Positions 45,118 through 56,384 of a DNA stretch of 64,000 bases are shown here, piece by piece. How positions within the stretch are numbered: the first letter of the stretch is position 1; each line of letters opens with the position of its first letter. The notes under the pieces are model-generated. The model saw nothing but the letters and a program-made list of their open reading frames with translations. It was not told the origin of the DNA and did no database searches. The translations under genes and the position numbers were made by a program. This DNA is from Gonatopus flavifemur. Its lineage: Eukaryota; Arthropoda; Insecta; Hymenoptera; Dryinidae. The DNA lies in NCBI GenBank assembly GCA_018340375.1, contig JAFFJZ010000025.1, positions 2,247,501-2,311,500 of the forward strand, given 5' to 3'.

Positions 45118-45240
45118 ATAGGAAATACCCTTACAGCACCACAGTCCCAAAAGAAGTCATAAAGAATTCTCATTGCACTGATTATATTCTTCATGATTTC
45201 TTCAAAAATTCTTCTGGGACTGTGATGCTGTGAGGGTATA
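45118..45240. mobile_element. Small foldback MITE
   Basis: ATACCCTTACAGCACCACAG (45124) and CTGTGATGCTGTGAGGGTAT (45221) pair; the inner CCCAAAAGAAGTCATAAAGAATT / TTCTTCATGATTTCTTC pair loosely. Confidence 0.75.
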
Positions 45241-45246
45241 TTCCAA

Positions 45247-45375
45247 TGGGAAGCAAAAAAATGAATTCCGAGTTTTGATAAACCATTGCTTTTTGATTTT
45301 AAAAAATACAGTGGAAACCAAACAATGGCTTAATGAACATTATCCGGACTCTGCTCCATCGCGACAAATGGTATA
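45247..45375 (+). pseudogene. Mariner transposase N-terminal fragment
   Basis: The frame contains NEFRVLINHCFLILKNTVET, then a KQWLNEHY-PDSAPSR segment, a clear match in pattern to the first helix-turn-helix of irritans-type mariner transposases. It stops resembling mariner after about 42 residues, where ACTGTAAAACAAATTTTGGT starts another repeat. It is not related at base level to the intact mariner at 26069. Confidence 0.7.
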
Positions 45376-45799
45376 CACTGTAAAACAAATTTTGGTAAAT
45401 TTACCGAAAATATTCGGGAAGCAATTAACCCGCACTTTCGGTAAAATTGCAAATTGGTATCGAGAATTATTTTAAATGTATTCGGTAATTTTACCGATTA
45501 CTTTCGGGAATGATATGGACTCGAGTAACTTGAAATTATCGAAATAGGATGGTAATTTCACCGGTTATCCTCGGGAAAGATATGGAATCGAATGACTCAA
45601 AATTGCCGAAGTGGTATGGTGAAATAACCGAAATTCGTGAATTTTCTGCAGTTTCGTATCACAATTTACATGTACTGGAAAATTATTGCTCAATAATATT
45701 CACAAAAATTTTATTACGCGAACTGATTTCGCATATTCCTTGTGTTCCAAGATCACTGAGGAACTTGATCACTCATCTAGATAAAGAGAAAATCATACC
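45376..45799. other. TTTACCGAAA-type repeats, no gene
   Basis: GGTAAATTTACCGAAA (45397), GGTAATTTTACCGATTA (45485) and GGTAATTTCACCGGTTA (45551) head similar ~80-bp segments. The 85-codon ORF at 45549-45806 has no recognised domain. Confidence 0.45.
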
Positions 45800-45881
45800 T
45801 ATCTAGCGGGATTCGAACCTGCATTCCTACTTGCCTACTGACTGAAACCTAAGACCTAACCGTTGAGCTATGGCGCGACAT
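45800..45881 (-). repeat. tRNA-like unit, minus strand
   Basis: On the minus strand TAGCTCAACGGTTAGG (45855-45870) matches an A box and AGGTTCGAATCCC (45808-45820) a B box; the T stem closes apart from one pair. The anticodon arm region is longer than in a normal tRNA. Either a tRNA-derived SINE head or a tRNA pseudogene. Confidence 0.6.
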
Positions 45882-45948
45882 GCTGGATAGCCACCTTGGA
45901 AGTTTACATATGTTTCATATTTAGAATACATAAAAAGATAGACAAGGT

Positions 45949-46455
45949 GTGAATTTTCACTTACATTTGGTAAATTTTCAGGACCGTGCTAACAAAATTG
46001 TCCCTGCCAGTACGTTTTTTTTCAAAACTCGAAATTTTTTCCAAGTCCTCTCATGGATTACAAAAACTTTTCCCACAAACTTCGGTAAATTTACCGTGGT
46101 TGTTTGGAGAAAATCCACCTGGAAATTTTTTCCAAGTCCTGAAATAAAGGGAGAAATGAAAAAAAAATTGTTTTTCCCATATGGACCATTCGATTCCAAA
46201 CCTGTTGAATCGGATAAAAAACTTTTCCCTGCCAGTTCGGTTTTTTTCAAAACTCGAAACTTTTTCTATAAGTCCTGGTTTAAGATAAAGGGTAACCTGA
46301 AAAAAATGTTTTCCTCGTATGATCCATTCGATTCCAAATCTTCTGAAATGATTAAAAAACCTGTCATTACGAGTAGTTTTTTCCACCTCGAAATTTTTTC
46401 TAATTCCATGGACAAAAATTTTCCCGAACAACATCGGTAAAATCATGGTACCTGA
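45949..46455. repeat. Diverged tandem repeat, ~190-215-bp unit
   Basis: TTTTTTTCAAAACTCGAAA occurs at 46017 and 46232, with CCTCGAAATTTTTTCTAATTC at 46386. Each is preceded by CCTGCCAGT-like and followed by CCAAGTCCT-like sequence and CCATTCGATTCCAAA. Open frames on both strands (163, 131 and 90 codons) are shadows. Confidence 0.7.
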
Positions 46456-46856
46456 GTTCTACCGTTTCCAAAAAAAAACCAGTGTTTTTACTAGACTCTC
46501 CCCTTATAATATTTCCAAAAATACTTCATTCTGAACCTGTTTAATCCTGCAAGTGAGAATCATCTCCACAACTTCACGATACTACCAGATAGCATTTCAA
46601 TTTCGCAAATTTTTGGAGCAAAAATATTCCTTGGAATTCAGGATTTGTAGTTCTGAAGACCAATTGAGCGACCGGACCCAAAATGACGTCACACATCAGA
46701 ATCAAATGTTGGAATTCCGAAAATTGGAGAATACTGGGCAATAGGTCTTGAAAAATCAATCTGAGTGTATTTTGACGATTTTTCCCCTAATGAATAGTTT
46801 TCTTATAAAAACTGCACATTTTTTTCGTACAAAAATCAATATTTTTCACCATTAAG
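46456..46856. other. No recognised gene
   Basis: One pair of overlapping ~60-codon ORFs on opposite strands; nothing recognised. Confidence 0.3.
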
Positions 46857-47178
46857 GGGGTACTAGCCTACCGAGAAGGTAAACATTTTCACGGTAAGAA
46901 TCCTCAGCACTGAATCCAAATACGGTTTGCAGTTTCTAGGAAATAATCTTTAGTACTCTTTCTAGTGTGATGCAGAGCAAAAATTTCGAATTTCAAAGAA
47001 AAAAAAAATTTTTTTCAATCGATAAAAACGACTGTTCCTTCGAAATTCGAATTTGGAGTCTGTACCGCAATAGATGAAGCACTGAAACTCATTTCCTGCA
47101 AATTCCAGACCTCTTTATGAGTACAGTGTGGAGAATTCTTACCGGGAAAATTTTCACTTAGTCGGTACACTGGTATTC
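46857..47178. mobile_element. Foldback element, ~320 bp
   Basis: The left arm (GGTACTAGCCTACCGAGAAG, then TCACGGTAAGAATCCTCAGC) pairs with the right arm (GAATTCTTACCGGGAAAATT, then GTCGGTACACTGGTATTCC). Inner arms include AAATTTCGAATTTCAAAG and its partner. Confidence 0.65.
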
Positions 47179-47600
47179 CTTTCAACTTGTTCGATCTCTT
47201 TCATTTTTCAAGATATTCAGATAAATCTCATCAATTCTTGTTCATAAAATCTGTCCGAAAACGATGACATCGATAAAGTTTGTGAAAGTTGATGATAACT
47301 TATGAACTAACTTTGTTAGAAATTTCAAATCGATTGGACTATTAGTTCGTGAAATAATAGCAATTGATTCATCAACGTGCAACGAAAATTGTTCAAGAGT
47401 TCACGCCGTTTATCAACTGCAAAAAAGTTTATATCCCAAGCAAAAAACTCCAAAAGTTAAAAAAAAATAACACCAAGCACATGAGAATGTGATCGAAACT
47501 TACGAAAAAAATCGAGGTAAACATGGGATAGGATATGCACTGTTTAAAAAAAAGATGTGAAATCAGTGTGAGCTACCAAGCATATTGTCAAAAATTTTTA
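47179..47600. other. No recognised gene
   Basis: AT-rich; 47535-47580 shares sequence with the complement of 39418-39470. Confidence 0.3.
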
Positions 47601-47968
47601 CGATGATTTTACCAAGATGTTAGTGACAACAGGATTTACCCTTACAGGATCGATAAAATTACATGGTACGTATGATGTAATTACAGATCCATATCAAGGA
47701 AAATTACTTACACTATCATTATGTAAAATTACCTTCATCACCTGTAAATTCACATGGACTATATTCGTAGATTGTGTTGCCACCTACATATTTGTGTAAA
47801 ATTACATGTATATGCCGTGTAAAATCACATGTACATGTTTGTGTAAAATTACACCTACCTGTTTGATGCAAAATTACACAGCCAGAATTACATTGAACTG
47901 ATGTTTTACACCAACGCCTGGGGGACATTTCTCCAACGGGTATTGAACCCCAGTCACAGACCCACCTA
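47601..47968. repeat. GTGTAAAATTACA-rich repeat
   Basis: GTGTAAAATTACA or close variants occur at 47718, 47796, 47818, 47842 and 47868, at loose 22-26-bp spacing near the end. ORFs on both strands are shadows. Confidence 0.65.
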
Positions 47969-49380
47969 TACAGGGTGGGGCATTGAAAGTGTCACGGGCG
48001 TTTTTTCCAAAAATAAAGTGAGATACGAGAAAATTTTTCGGACAAAAGTTGTAGGGTACCGAGGGGGACATCCGATGGTGACCTTGGCTTTGACCTCAAA
48101 TCTCATCTTCAAGGGCATTCTGAGATCAACTCTTGTTTTTTAAATAGCATCTCATATTTTTTACTGCAGATTTGGATTCTAGGTCAAAAACCAAGAAACT
48201 TTTGTCTGAACCATTTTCCTGAAATCCGCAAAAATGGCGCTCTAATCGATATTGTTCCATTTTGAATCTGACATTCGAATAACTCGAAAACGAAGGGTCT
48301 TGCAAAAGAATGTTTCGTACAAAAGTTGTCAATACACAACACATTTCAATCGTCTACATTACCACCATTCAGAGCTCACGCGATGTAAACAAACGACGGG
48401 GTTCAGTGGAAATTCACGATTTTGAAAGTCAGTTTGTCAGTTACATTTGATTATTACTTGGTTTATGACAAATTGAAAATCATGGATATCCGATACACGG
48501 TTTCTGAAAAGATCGATATGATCTACATTTACGGTGAAGTGCATAAGAACCCCAGACAAGCATATGACTTGTATGCAGAACGATTTCCTGAAAGAACAAC
48601 GCCATCCATTAGGTATTTTCAACGCATTACAAGATTATTCTCAGAAACGGGAAGTGTTACAAGGGAAAAACGACATCGAATGAAAACTGTTAGCGGAGAA
48701 AATGCGGAACTTAATGTACTAGCTGCAGTAGCCAATAATCCACACGTGAGCTCTCGTGAAATTGAACTCCATTCGGGAATTTCTCGAAGAAGTGTTCTTC
48801 GAATACTGAAACGTCACAAATTCCATCCGTATCACATTTGTTTGCATCAAGACCTTCACGGTGATGATTTCGAAAATCGTGTACAGTTTTGTCGATGGGG
48901 TCTAGCGCAAATGCACAATAACAACTTCATCAACATATTATTTTCTGATGAGTCGACGTTCACCAATCATGGTCAAGTAAATCGACATAATATGCATTAC
49001 TGGGCGACAGAAAATCCAAGATGGTTACGTCAAGTAGAGCATCAAAGACAATGGGCTGTGAATGTTTGGTGTGGTATTTTTCGATCTCGAGTAATTGGAC
49101 CGTACTTCATTGCAGATACGCTAAATGGAGAGAAGTACAGACATTTCTTAGATCAAGTACTTCCAACATTACTTGAAGACATACCTATTCAGGAACGATT
49201 GAATATGTGGTATCAACACGATGGTTGTCCATCCCATTATGCAGTCACAGCTCGAGAAATATTGGACAGAGATTATCCTGGACGATGCACAGTGGGGCCA
49301 AATGCCAAAAAGCTGGACAAAATTATAAGGGGCTCTCAAATTCGCTTGCGACTTCGTACTCGGGAAGTTTATGGGGTCAC

Positions 49381-50290
49381 TGATTACGAATCCGTTGTCA
49401 GAATTTCAAAATTCAAAATGGCGGATCCAATATGGCAGACGGAAATTGAAAGAAACCATCGGATTTTCTTCAAACTTGGTGATCAGGGGTTTTTGGGGTC
49501 GCTGATTACGAATCTGCTGTTTGAGTTCCAAAATTCAAGATGGCGAATCCAATATGGCGGACGAAAATTTTAAAAATCATCGGATTCTCCTCAAATTGGG
49601 TACCCAACGGTTTTTGGGGTCGCTGATTACGGATCCGTTGTTCTCATTTCGAAATTCAAAATGGCGGATCCAATATGGTGGACGAAAATTGGAAGAAATC
49701 ATCGGATTTTCTTCAAATTTGGTGATCAGGGGTTTTCGGGGTCGCTGATTACGAATCCGCTGTCTGAGTTCCCAAATTCAGAATGGCGAATCCAATATGG
49801 CGGACGAAAATTGAAAAAATTATCGGATTCTTTTCAAATTGGGTACCCAGGGATTTTTGGGGTCGCTGATTACAAATTCGTTGTCTGCATTTCGAAATTC
49901 AAAATGGCGGATCCAATATGGTGGAATAAAATCGAGAAGATCATCGGATTTTCTTCAAACTCGGCATCCAGGAGTTTTTGGGGTCACCAATTACGGATCC
50001 GTTGTCAAAATTTTGAAATTCAGAATGGCGGATCCAATATGGTGGACAAAAATTAAGAAAGTCATCGCATTTTCTTCAAACTCGGTACTCAGGGGTTTTT
50101 GTGGTCGCTGATTACGAATCCACGGTCTGGAATTCAAAATTCGAAATAACGGACCCAATATAGCGGACGAAAATTGTAAAAATCATCGGATTCCCTTCAA
50201 ACTCGGTACCCAGGGGTTTTCGGGATCGCTGATCACGAATCCGTTGTCAGAATTCTGAAATTCAGGATGGCGGATGCCAAAAATCAATAC
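49381..50290 (+). repeat. Left subterminal array of Transib, eight ~121-bp units
   Basis: TGATTACGAAT or a variant starts units at 49381, 49503, 49624, 49746, 49867, 49988, 50109 and 50229 (steps 120-122). Each unit contains ATGGCGGATCCAATATGG, ATCGGATT-TTCTTCAAA and GGGGTTTTTGGGGTCGCTG. The 75-131-codon ORFs here are periodic shadows. Confidence 0.92.
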
Positions 50291-50521
50291 TTCATTCATA
50301 ACATAATATTAAACAAGAACTAAACGGCCCATTTTGTTGTTCCTATTATGATCATTATTATTATTATTTCCAACATTGAATCATTATTAATATAATTATC
50401 GAATGATATTAACACACCAAATGTGTTCAATCGAAAGATATATACATTCACAATATATACAATAATATAAAAAACTGAAATCGTAATGGTTTTTACTTTT
50501 GCCACACTTTTTCTACTCAGA

Positions 50522-53233
50522 TCAGTCTTCTTCTTCTTCACTCTCAGAGGAAGATAATGGGGAAGTTACGTTGTCTTTATCAAGTATATCCGGAGTTTTG
50601 ATCAGGCTTAACACGTCTCTAGGGAGAAACTTTAGTTTTTTCTTGGGCAACTGTCTTTTACTCGATAACATTGGATCAGAACTCAAAAGGAACCATTCAA
50701 AAATGTCTTCATTCGTTTTTTCTCTACTGCATTTCCTGGAGTGATGCTCTCGGTACCTTTGGAAATGAATGTTGTTAAGATATTTGAATATAATCATGTA
50801 TTCATCGACACCGTTAAAGCTTTTGATCTCAACATGACAAGCAAAATCAAGGAAAAACAAAAAGCAGCTGCACTTTGGGGTCATCAGTATAAAGTTTTGA
50901 ATAAATCCTCTAATTCATAAGTTTACTTGATTCTCAAAATTGTTTTCTAGTCTATGAATTTATGTTTCCAGAGGATGAACAATGTGGCTTATTAATAAAA
51001 AAAAGTATATGAATATTCATAATTCCCCGAATTCCTTACCAGAACAAAACAATCTTCGCGAACATATATTCTCGTGGTTACCATGAATATATAGTTTGCC
51101 TAGTAGTCAAAAACGTATTGTGCAATGTATCAAACTGATTGCAGTACTTGAGAGGTCAAATTTTTCCCTTCAAAGTGTCGAGTCCACTGTGACAAATATA
51201 GACTATTATTAAGTGATATACATCATTTTCACCTTTTAAAATCTTTGTTACGAGCCTCTTGTGCTTCCTCAGTCAATTGGCCTATAGGTAGAAGAGCAGA
51301 TGCAATGATTTCAGGTCCGTGGATCAAAAACTTGTGCATCGTAGGTGACATTGGGTACCACGGATATTTTGTCGCGTAGTAGCGTGCCGTGTCTAAAGCG
51401 TAACTCCGAAACTTTTCAACGTCTATTTCATGGCCACTTGAAACGATAGCTAATACTACATGAAGTCGTTGTATTAGGTTGACATCCACCCCTGTGATTT
51501 CGGCAGAAACTTCGGGTTGTGCGAAAAATCGCCTAGCGGTATTCCCATCATTTGAGTTCCCAAACCCTGGCTTAGGGACATCGACAATGAGGCCACATTT
51601 TTCTTTAAAACTTTTCTGTACAACCTTTTTTCGTTCTTCCACCAAAGCTTTATCTTGTTTTCGTGCTTGCCACTTCTGAATAGGTAGCTTAGAAGACAAA
51701 TGCAGGAGGCCCTCAAAAAATCGTATCCAGCCGTGTAGACAAGACAAACCAAACTGGAGGTTTTCGGTTTTGACCGGCCTGGATACTATATCATCAATTT
51801 TGTTGAATTCCTTAGATGTGGCACCACATATATAGCACTTCTGGGTATAGGTTGTCTCAGTTATGGCATTGCATACCTTCCCGTCCACCATAGAAGAAAT
51901 CATCTCATGTTTCACTGAAACATGTTTTTCATCAGTTCTGAAAGAAGTAGCCCTCAGATTTTCTATTTCATTATCAACCCGGAGCTTCTCTGCAACCGAA
52001 ACTTCAGTTGATTCTTTCACAAACTCTATTTTGATTGGCCTACAAAATCTGGTTGATGATGGCCTTGGATTCTGCCAAATTATTTTTGAATTGCAGTGTA
52101 GGCGGAGAGGCACAAGTGAAGTAATGAACACAGCGGAATCACTAGCTTCCGAACTTTGATATGCTTGTTTGTATGAGGAGTGGCCAGAGCTCCCATCAAA
52201 CCCCCATTTGGAAATAAGTACCAGGTTTTGTAACTCTTCATCAGATAAAGTTGACAAAACCGAATTCTGTAGCTTTAAAATACGTGTAGCTGTGTGATCA
52301 AGAAGTGCTTGTAGTTGCACAACAGCGCAGGTTTCTGTTATTTGAATAAATTCCTTGTCAGGGAAACACATGCGTTTGGCCAGTTGAATTTTTTCATAAG
52401 GTGGAAATTTCTGCGGATCAGCTTCACGCAATAAGCAGTACTGATGTTTTGAGAGCTCGGCATCTACTAGGAGAGCTAGAGCATCTTCATCATTCAACAT
52501 CTTTGGCTCATTTCGCTTGAAAGTTTGATAACCTTTCATATACATTTTGGCAAGCTCAGGATTAGAAGATGTAACATCCTTTACAATTTTTGCGGCTTCG
52601 ATCTGTCCAGACGCTCTCAAACACATTTGTGTGGCGTAAGACAGCTCTGAGATAGGAGTATTTACTCTGATATTCTCCGTTTCCCTACGTTTCGTTCTTT
52701 CTGAACATTCGTTGAATTCAACAAGAGGTCTTTCCACTTGCGTGTGAACAGTTGCAGAATGGGGATTCCTGAAAGTACAAAACACTACCTCTTGTTTCAA
52801 CCATTCTTCATTATTTTTAAGAAATCGTTCTTCGGTCCTTTGAGAAGATTCCCATCTCTTTTTAAATACACATTCAAAAGTAGATAAAAGGTTAGAGATC
52901 TCTGTAGTTTTGTTATCCGGACAACACGTTATCTCGAGGATTTTTCCTTGAAGGGAAGTGAACTTTTCATCCAACGTAGGTAGAGGACTGCTCCTTAAAA
53001 TATTGTACATCTCTCTCCGAGTCATAGATATTGAATCATCTTTGAAATCTACAAACGTTGTAGAATTCGATAAAATTCGCTACAGAAACCCCATGTGTTT
53101 CTAAAAATTTTCCTAATTTTCTTGGGTTGGATTCAACCCTCTTGAGCTAATTTTTTTTGCAGTCAACTGTTCAAATTAAACTACTAAGAAAATATAGGTT
53201 GTTGAAACACTCACCTACGGCAGCGGAATCCAT
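50522..53233 (-). CDS. Transib transposase, three exons, apparently intact
   Basis: Exon 1 is 53233-53215 (ATG, six codons plus one base; donor GTGAGT), exon 2 is 53048-51233 (acceptor TTTGTAG, donor GTGAAA) and exon 3 is 50756-50522 (acceptor CCAAAG). The phases agree and give 2,070 bp, 689 residues and no internal stop. Transib-type marks are KWGFDGSSGHSSYKQ (first catalytic Asp, around residue 290), CYICGATSKEFN (Cys pair of the zinc region), LSCLHGWIRFFE, HKFLIHGPEIIASALLPIG and TEEAQEARNKDFKRYREHH, which crosses the exon 2/3 junction and holds the likely catalytic Glu. The acidic SSSESEEEED tail is at the C-terminus. The family cuts like RAG1, to which it is related. Exon boundaries rest on splice consensus and frame only. 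The ORFs at 51474-52159 and 50499-50744 are shadows. Confidence 0.93.
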
Positions 53234-53938
53234 CTCATTTGGAATTGTATGTTAACATTGAATGATTTTAAAAAACGAAAAATATTCACCAAGCTCCAAA
53301 CTTGCACGCGGAAAAAAGTTCACGGTAACGATTACTAGCAAGAGTAAGAATTCGGTGACAGCTATTGCACAATTGTGATAAGCACCATTTGAAATCAGAC
53401 CGATTACAACCAACTATTCACGTTGCCATGGAAACGATAGGTTAACATAAGAACGATCACCAAATCGCGAGTCATGATTCAGTTCACGAAAAGAAAAGAG
53501 ATATCAATACTTGAATAACATTTATAAACATTTAAGAAAATGACGGTTACTTCAGGGAAGAAGAGCATCGCTGAAGAATGTTAGCAGTGAAGTTACCAAA
53601 AATTCGTAGTAATAATACTAAATGTTGGTAGTTTTATTGTCATTTCCCATAGTGAATTCATCAACTCATAGTGAATTCACTACGAATATTCTCCAGCAAT
53701 ACTGTTCTTCTCTCAATGGTCCATCATCTTCCTAAATATCAATGATTTCTGGCTTTTGTGTACCCTAAGCCCGCGATGAGAAGAAAAACGAATGGTAATC
53801 AATCTCATACAGTTTTCCTCGTGCAGCAAATGTACACTGGAAATAAAACACATACTAACGTTGAGATAAAATTCAAAGCGAATCTACTGAATTCTGAGTT
53901 TTGTGTCCACCATATTAGATACGCTATCTTTGATTCTT
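53234..53938 (-). promoter_or_regulatory. 5' flank of the Transib transposase gene
   Basis: The region upstream (on the minus strand) of the ATG at 53233 up to the right subterminal array. It must contain the promoter by position. I see GTTGCCATGGAAACGATAGG at 53422 and a GAATTCATCAACTCATAGTG-type direct repeat near 53654, but no certain TATA or initiator. Confidence 0.35.
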
Positions 53939-53939
53939 G

Positions 53940-54345
53940 GAATTTGACAACTGATTCGTAATCAATGACCCCACAAAACCCTGGATACCGAGTTTGAAGG
54001 AAATCTGATGATTTTTTCAATTTTTTTCTGCCAAACTGGATCCGCCATTCTGAATTCCGGAATTCAGACACCGGATTCGGAATCAGCGACCTTAAAAACC
54101 TCAGGGTACCGAGTTTGAAGGCAATCCGATGATTTTTTCAATTTTCATCCGCCATATTGGATCCGCCATTTTGAATTTTGAAATTCAAACAACGGATTCG
54201 TAATCAGCGCCCTCAGAAACCCCTGGGTAACGAATTTGAAGAAAATCCGATGATTTCTCTCAATTTTCGTCCGCCATATTGGATCCGCCATTTTGAATTC
54301 CGAAATGAAGACAACGGATTCATAATCAGCGACCCCACAAACTTC
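53940..54345 (-). repeat. Right subterminal array of Transib, four units, inverted
   Basis: The same ~121-bp unit as on the left, in the opposite orientation: TTCGTAATCA or a variant at 53955, 54076, 54197 and 54319 (steps 121, 121, 122), each with the complement CCATATTGGATCCGCCAT or a variant. Four units against eight on the left. Confidence 0.9.
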
Positions 54346-55793
54346 TGCATATCAAGTTTCAGACGGATCTAAGGACTCCTCATCACTCCGTCTAATTTTT
54401 TGTGATTCCCTGCACAAAAACATGGCGGAATTGCTTAGGGGCAGACATGGGCAGCCGTTTTTTTTTCTGATGTTTAGGTAAGAGTCCCATCTACCACCTC
54501 CAATAAGTTGAACGACGTAATTTTGCGTAATTCTCTACTATTCCTTCAAAAACCAAACACATTTTCTCATTTATAGATATAGAAATTACATCCAATCATT
54601 GCTCTGTCAGTATTTTCCACTCATCAAATTGATATTCTCTTAATTTTTAGTGTATTCTACATAGTTTCAGTAATAGACTCCAATTTGAAAAAGTTAAATC
54701 GGTTCATTTTTCGAGACACAGCGTCTTTTTGAACATGCTCGTTATTTTACTGTCTTTCAATCACGCGGATTATACTTCAAGGAGGGTATTTTGCAACTGG
54801 TACACAAGGGCAGGGGGAGGGGATCAGATCTTCTCATATCAGAATTCCAATACTTGGGACATCACCTTACTTATCCCAAGGGTCAAATATCCCCAACTAC
54901 AAACTTCATTTTTGGGGTTTTGGCCAGCTTTTTGACATTTGGCCCCACTGTGCGATAGCTAGGACGTCGTGGACCAGTTCATTGGCCTGCCCGTTCTCCG
55001 GATCTTACTTCTCCAGATTTTTTTTTATGGGGATACATAAAAGATACAGTTTATCAACAAGCACCGACTACACCTGAGAATATGCGTCAACGAATCATCA
55101 ATGCATGCGCGAGCATCAATGAAGATATTTTAGCACGAGTTCAGCAATCTTTTGTAAAACGTTTTGAAATGTGTATTGAAGTCGAAGGCCATCATTTTGA
55201 GCATCTACTGCATTAAAATTATCCAAGTGATGTAGACGATCGAAATGTGTTGTGTTTTGTCTGTTATACCCCATCACCTCCGTTTCAGTTCAAGGGGTCC
55301 CCCTTGGAATCAGACAACTTTTGTCCGAAACATTCTCCTCCAAGACCCTTCGTTCTCGAGTTATTCTAATGTCAGATTCAGTATGGAACAATATCGATTA
55401 GAGCGCCATCTTTGCGGATTTCAGGAAAATGGTTCAGACAAAAGTTCCTGGGTTTTTGACCTGGAATCCAAATCTGCAGTAAAAAATATGAGATGCTATT
55501 TAAAAAACAAGAGTTGACCTCAGAATGCCCTTGAAGTTGAGATTTGAGGTCAAAGCCAAGGCCACCATCGGATGTCCCCCTCGATACCCTACAATTTTTG
55601 TCCGAAAAATTTTCTCGTATCTCATTTTATTTTTGGAAAAAACGCCCGCGACACTTTAAATGCCCTACCCTGTATATTATTCTTAACCTACCTAATCTAT
55701 GTTCTAACGATCGCAGCTAAACTGACAACGCAGATGATTTGTTCGACAAAGGCTTACATATGTTTGTACTCTTTGCGATTGTGTACATTTATA

Positions 55794-56027
55794 CACCGAG
55801 AGAAAAAGCATGCTTTAGAAGCATGGCACACTTCAATGCTTCTAAGGCATTTGTTACAACGTACTTTTAACGCTCAGGACTCATGCAGTTAACGCACGAC
55901 ACCATGCTTTTTGGGTATGTGTCACATGCTTTGTAAGCATGGGTACCGAGCGTTGGAAGCACGTTATGACAAATGCATTATAAACTTTAGTGCGTCATAC
56001 TTCTGCAGTATGCTTTTTCTCTCGGTG
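55794..56027. mobile_element. TA-flanked MITE, CACCGAGAGAAAAAGCAT termini
   Basis: CACCGAGAGAAAAAGCATGC (55794) and its complement ending CTCTCGGTG (56027), bordered by TA. Inside, GAAGCATGG, GCATGCTTT and AAGCATG blocks recur. Confidence 0.85.
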
Positions 56028-56059
56028 TAGCATGCACCAAGAATTTTACTTTTTGTCTA

Positions 56060-56320
56060 ACGACTTTCGATTTACCAATCGGGAAGGGTAATGAGCATTT
56101 ACTCTGGTACCAATATAATTTTACCGATCTGAAAGGTAAAATTACAACTACACTGTATATATGTAAATTTACTCATGGGGGTCAGGTAATGAGCATTTCC
56201 TCTTGTATCATTGTAATTTTACCGATGCGAGAGGTGAAATTAACACTACACTGTACCCATATGTAAATACCGATCGAGGAGGGTAATCAGCATTTCCTCT
56301 TACACTGTTAGGTATTTACG
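56060..56320. repeat. ~98-bp tandem repeat, about three copies
   Basis: GGTAATGAGCATTT(A/C)CTCT recurs at 56087, 56185 and, as GGTAATCAGCATTTCCTCT, at 56282, each unit followed by ATTTTACCGAT, GAAATTA and ACTACACTGTA blocks. Confidence 0.75.
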
Positions 56321-56384
56321 AGTTACCATTACATTTTGGTGATATTACTTGTATATATGAGTGCTGTTCGGTATTCTCGGTTTA

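Larger units (their letters stand above)
49288..54952 (-). mobile_element. Transib transposon, 5,665 bp, apparently complete
   Basis: The termini are CACAGTGGGGCCAAATG on the left and its exact complement on the right, with similarity continuing to about 36 bp (one mismatch, then AAAAAGCTGG, one mismatch, CAAAA). The 5-bp target duplication is CGATG (49283-49287) and CGATA (54953-54957). CACAGTG equals the V(D)J recombination heptamer, and 5-bp duplications are the Transib norm. It carries inverted arrays of 121-bp subterminal repeats and an intact spliced transposase on the minus strand. From 54360 to 54950 and 50290-50520 no gene is seen. Confidence 0.95.
48482..55216 (+). pseudogene. DD41D mariner-type transposase split by Transib
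   Basis: Two coding pieces, 48482-49287 and 54958-55216, join across the insertion in one frame (268 codons plus 2 bases, then 1 base plus 86 codons) for 354 residues. The start at MDIRYTVSEK is preferred to the earlier non-ATG frame. The N-terminus has a helix-turn-helix with KNPRQAYDLYAERFPER, a pattern of the DUF4817-type insect transposases. Then HVSSREIELHSGISRRSVLR leads to the catalytic core: ILFSDESTF, WYQHDGCPSHY and RSPDLTSPDFFLWG. By count 41 residues separate the second and third Asp. No other lesion is visible, so the frame was probably intact when Transib landed. The short frame after 49287 reads into Transib DNA. Confidence 0.88.
47971..55672 (+). mobile_element. DD41D mariner-type element with ~400-bp inverted repeats, interrupted by Transib
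   Basis: Inverted termini CAGGGTGGGGCATT (47971) and AATGCCCTACCCTG (ending 55672) are bordered by TA on each side. The inverted repeats extend to about 48370 on the left and back to about 55225 on the right (for example GATTTGAGGTCAAAGCCAAG on one side and its complement on the other). The right copy has an extra ~55 bp near 55260-55315. Without the 5.67-kb Transib and its 5-bp duplication, the element is about 2.0 kb. Short terminal-like ORFs in the repeats are shadows. Confidence 0.92.

Noticed and set aside
48422..48481. N-terminal extension of the mariner-type transposase to 48422
   Set aside because: It starts at a TTG; the ATG at 48482 matches the usual beginning and length (354 residues) of the family.
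49521..50111. ORFs of 75-131 codons after the mariner-type fragment
   Set aside because: They lie wholly within the 121-bp Transib subterminal array.
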